The notes under the pieces were generated by a model. The model was not told the DNA's origin, did not search any database, and saw nothing but the letters and a program-made list of their open reading frames with translations. DNA of 64,000 bases from Candidatus Saccharimonadota bacterium (GTDB lineage Bacteria > Patescibacteriota > Saccharimonadia > Saccharimonadales > Saccharimonadaceae), in NCBI GenBank assembly GCA_017552385.1, contig JAFZQB010000012.1, forward strand, positions 1-64,000, in the 5' to 3' direction. This document shows positions 61,722-64,000 of this stretch, piece by piece (the first letter of the stretch is position 1; every line of letters starts with the position of its first letter). A program made the translations under genes and the position numbers.

Positions 61722-63050
61722 CTAGAGCTCTTCGGGTTTGATGCGGATTTGGGTGGCGGTGTCGCGATCGCGCACGGTTACGGTACCGTCTTCAAGAGTG
61801 TCGAAATCGATAACGATGCATTTTGGTGTACCGATTTCGTCTTGCTTTCGGTAGCGCTTACCGATATTGCCAGAGTCGTCCCATGTCACGAAAGTGTATT
61901 TGTCTTTGAGCATGCGGTAGACTTCCTGGGCTTTTTCTACGAGTTCTGGTTTGTTTTTAAGAAGTGGCGAGACGCAGAATTTATAAGGGGCGAGGTTTTC
62001 TGGGAGCTTCAAAACGGTACGGGTTTCATCTTTGCCGTCAATCGGTTCTTCTTTGTAAGCGTCAGCCAAGACGGCCAGCACAAGACGTTCGACGCCGATG
62101 GATGGCTCGATAACATGAGGCACGAATGTCTTGCCAGTGTTCTTATCGCGGTACTCCATAGACTTTCCTGATTCATGCTCGATGTTCTTTAGGTCAAAAT
62201 CTGTGCGATAAGCAAGGCCCATAAGCTCTTCTTCGCCGTTCGGGTAATCGAACATGAAGTCAACCGTGCGCTTTGAATAATGAGCGCGATCTTTGGCGTC
62301 GACTTCAAGATGATTAATTTTCTCTAAGGACAGTCCCATTTCGTTTTCTAGAAAGTCATCGGTTTCTTTGAGTAGTTGTTCAAATTCGGTCTCCCAAGCT
62401 TCCGGATCGACGAAGTACTCAATTTCCATTTGAGTGCATTCGCGATCGCGAAGGATAAAATCGCGTGGGGAGATCTCATTTCTGAATGCTTTTCCCTGTT
62501 GAGCAATACCAAATGGAATATCTGGATAGAAGGCGTCAACTATATTTTTGTAGTTAACAAAAATGCCTTGTGCGGTCTCCGGACGGAGGTAAGCGGCGGA
62601 CGAATCATCGGTAACGGGACCGACGTGGGTTTTGAACATCATATTAAACATGCGAATTGGGCCCCAGGCTTCTTGTCCGCAAGTTGGACATTTGACGTGA
62701 AGACGGACGAATTCGGCGTCGGTGACGGATTCGTTTAACCCTTTGGCAAGTTTATCCGCGCGAAAACGACCATGACAGGCTTTGCATTCAATTAACGGGT
62801 CGGCAAACGTCTCAGTATGGCCGGAGGCTAACCAAGTACGAGGATTCATAATGATGTCAGCGTCGACGCCATAGATATCGTCGCGCTTTTCCACCCAGTA
62901 ATTCCACCATGTGTCCATGATGTTCTTCTTGAGCATGACACCGAGTGGGCCAAAGTCCCAAGTGCCTGCGAATCCGCCGTAGACATCACTGCCTGGGAAG
63001 ATAAAACCGCGGCGTTTACATAAGCTAACAATAGAATCGAGGTTTGCCAT
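61722..63050 (-). CDS. glyQS: Glycyl-tRNA synthetase (single-chain class II)
   Basis: Charges tRNA-Gly; the tRNA-Gly(GCC) gene is at 37796. N-terminal KRRGFIFPGSDVYGGFAGTW, zinc-type pair CKAC...CPTC near residues 88-130, motif 2 region FRNEISPRDFILRDRE near 200 and motif 3 PSIGVERL near 315. The anticodon-binding domain (PLLKNKPELVEKAQEVY) is at the C-terminus. At 442 aa it is a compact alpha2-type enzyme. It follows recO by 5 nt and has an AAGGA ribosome-binding site. Confidence 0.95.
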   Translation of the reverse strand: MANLDSIVSLCKRRGFIFPGSDVYGGFAGTWDFGPLGVMLKKNIMDTWWNYWVEKRDDIYGVDADIIMNPRTWLASGHTETFADPLIECKACHGRFRADKLAKGLNESVTDAEFVRLHVKCPTCGQEAWGPIRMFNMMFKTHVGPVTDDSSAAYLRPETAQGIFVNYKNIVDAFYPDIPFGIAQQGKAFRNEISPRDFILRDRECTQMEIEYFVDPEAWETEFEQLLKETDDFLENEMGLSLEKINHLEVDAKDRAHYSKRTVDFMFDYPNGEEELMGLAYRTDFDLKNIEHESGKSMEYRDKNTGKTFVPHVIEPSIGVERLVLAVLADAYKEEPIDGKDETRTVLKLPENLAPYKFCVSPLLKNKPELVEKAQEVYRMLKDKYTFVTWDDSGNIGKRYRKQDEIGTPKCIVIDFDTLEDGTVTVRDRDTATQIRIKPEEL

Positions 63051-63055
63051 GTTTG

Positions 63056-63733
63056 TTATTCCTTGTTTATGATTTTGGCTATATATAAAACTGTGGGGAG
63101 TTTGGAAACGATGTCTTTGACGCGTGAGGTAGCTTTAAGATCGTTGGAAAGTATGAGACGCATGAGTTTGATTTCTTCGGCGCCGACGTTACCGCCTAAC
63201 TGTTCTTTGAGGGCGGATTCAGTAGAGTCCCAAACGTAAGTTTTGAGTGGATCAAGTTTGTTCCCTTCGGCATCCTTGACTAGGTTGATTTGCTCGCCGT
63301 TAACTCTTGCGAGGTTGAACCAGAACCAGGTTTCGACGAGCTCGGGATTCACGCTGGCGTTGATTGCGGAAAGAACTTGCTTGAGCAAATCAAAGTATTC
63401 AGGGCCCGTTGATGTTTCGGCATACTTTGCAATTTGCTTCATGACCATACCGGCGAGCTCGAGCCCCGGAAGCTTATATGGGATCTGATCGTAGTGCTCA
63501 ATGGTCTTTGCACTGGTAAGAACGCAGAGCTTATTATTGAGACCTTTATGAAGTGTGATATCGGAAACTGTGAATAGTTCTACGGAACCTGCAAGCTTGG
63601 ATTTTTCTTTGCGAACACCTTTGGCGATGGCGGCGATGATGCCTTGCTCGGTAAGAAAGTTAATGATACGATCGGCTTCGCCGAAATTAGTACGGCGCAG
63701 AACAATCGCCTTAGTTCGTATATCGTTTGACAT
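63056..63733 (-). CDS. recO: DNA repair protein RecO
   Basis: Mediator that loads RecA on SSB-coated DNA. The N-terminal OB fold begins TKAIVLRRTNFGEADRIINFLTE, with Gly-Glu-Ala-Asp as the family mark, and the AIAKGVRKEKSKLAG segment follows. The helical C-terminal part is short and the Cys zinc finger is missing. 225 aa. Its start overlaps the end of the response-regulator gene by about 20 nt, so the genes are coupled. Confidence 0.92.
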   Translation of the reverse strand: MSNDIRTKAIVLRRTNFGEADRIINFLTEQGIIAAIAKGVRKEKSKLAGSVELFTVSDITLHKGLNNKLCVLTSAKTIEHYDQIPYKLPGLELAGMVMKQIAKYAETSTGPEYFDLLKQVLSAINASVNPELVETWFWFNLARVNGEQINLVKDAEGNKLDPLKTYVWDSTESALKEQLGGNVGAEEIKLMRLILSNDLKATSRVKDIVSKLPTVLYIAKIINKE

Positions 63734-64000
63734 AATCAGTGACCTCGGAGGGTTTCATCCTTTCTTTATTAAGTATACCCTGAATCCCGTAAATTGACAA
63801 ATCTGCTTCAGGTAGTTCGAGCGAAGTCACAAGCACAATAGGGATCTTGGCGGTGTCGGTATAGGAGGCAATTTCGTTGAGAAAGGTAAAGCCGTCTGGC
63901 CCAGGAAGAAGAATGTCTAAGAAAATGAGACTTGGTAAGGGGTCTGACAGCGAATTTATGGCGTCGATGGCGTTATTGAAAGTCTGAATTTTAGCAGACT
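63711..64000 (-). CDS. Response-regulator receiver domain protein, C-terminal part (start beyond window)
   Basis: An open frame runs from the right edge to TAA at 63711-63713, about 96 codons. It reads as a CheY-like receiver: the phospho-acceptor Asp in LIFLDILLPGPDGF, then IPIVLVTS with the conserved Thr/Ser and LNKER with the conserved Lys. The protein ends right after the receiver domain, so there is no C-terminal output domain. The N-terminal part and the cognate kinase are outside the window. Confidence 0.85.
   Translation of the reverse strand, partial: SAKIQTFNNAIDAINSLSDPLPSLIFLDILLPGPDGFTFLNEIASYTDTAKIPIVLVTSLELPEADLSIYGIQGILNKERMKPSEVTDYVKRYTN

Overview
The window (about 64 kb, standard genetic code, moderate GC) reads as chromosome of a reduced-genome bacterium of the Candidate Phyla Radiation, most likely Candidatus Saccharibacteria (TM7). 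The reasons are many short versions of core proteins (IF-2 of 591 aa, four-repeat S1, Rel without an ACT domain), CPR-typical small proteins (DUF5663, KGG-type), a lone VirD4-like ATPase, a broken-up dcw cluster and almost no biosynthetic genes. The assignment rests on gene content only. TGA acts as a stop (for example in the ATGA overlap of parA and parB), so a UGA-recoding lineage is unlikely.

Layout. 0-3 kb: 3' end of 16S rRNA, followed by its own terminator and not by 23S; an RNA methyltransferase; a tRNA-Ala/tRNA-Ile pair on the other strand; a candidate small RNA; a KGG protein; a MazG-like gene. 3-17 kb: ROK kinase and metallopeptidase, rpsA, HerA-like ATPase, an ABC exporter pair, infB, fmt-def, priA, a winged-helix gene with recJ. 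17-24 kb: rpsU, adk, map, ftsA, then a cell-surface locus with a Pro/Thr/Glu-repeat protein and an LPSTG-anchored protein, then rplU. 24-33 kb: parAB, rel, rnhA, a CYTH protein, an HTH-MurA fusion, a UvrD helicase and a KwaB-like (DUF4868) gene. 33-37.5 kb: structured RNA leaders around rsmH and an ftsL-like gene, then a membrane pyrophosphatase. 37.8-48.4 kb: tRNA-Gly, lemA-htpX, ligA and the rest of the dcw genes (ftsI, mraY, ftsW, murG, ftsQ-like). 48.4-57 kb: an 830-bp gene-free stretch, a VirD4/TraG-like ATPase, a sigma-region-4/HARE-HTH protein, topA, dprA and a 335-nt candidate RNA gene. 57-64 kb: pth, rarA, ppa, a large unknown protein, glycyl-tRNA synthetase, recO and the end of a response regulator.

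The genes group into translation (rpsA, infB, fmt/def/map, rpsU, rplU, pth, glyRS), peptidoglycan synthesis and division (ftsA, murA, rsmH, ftsL, ftsI, mraY, ftsW, murG, ftsQ-like), replication/recombination/DNA uptake (priA, recJ, uvrD, ligA, topA, dprA, rarA, recO, rnhA), chromosome segregation (parAB) and energy/pyrophosphate handling (hppA, ppa, adk).

The most striking signals are regulatory and RNA-level. At least a dozen genes have a (TGn)TATAAT -10 box ending 6-8 nt before the start codon, which implies leaderless mRNAs. Two of the four tRNAs show compensated changes of the nearly universal G19-C56 tertiary pair. Several promoter-driven, strongly folded RNAs fit no family I can recognise.
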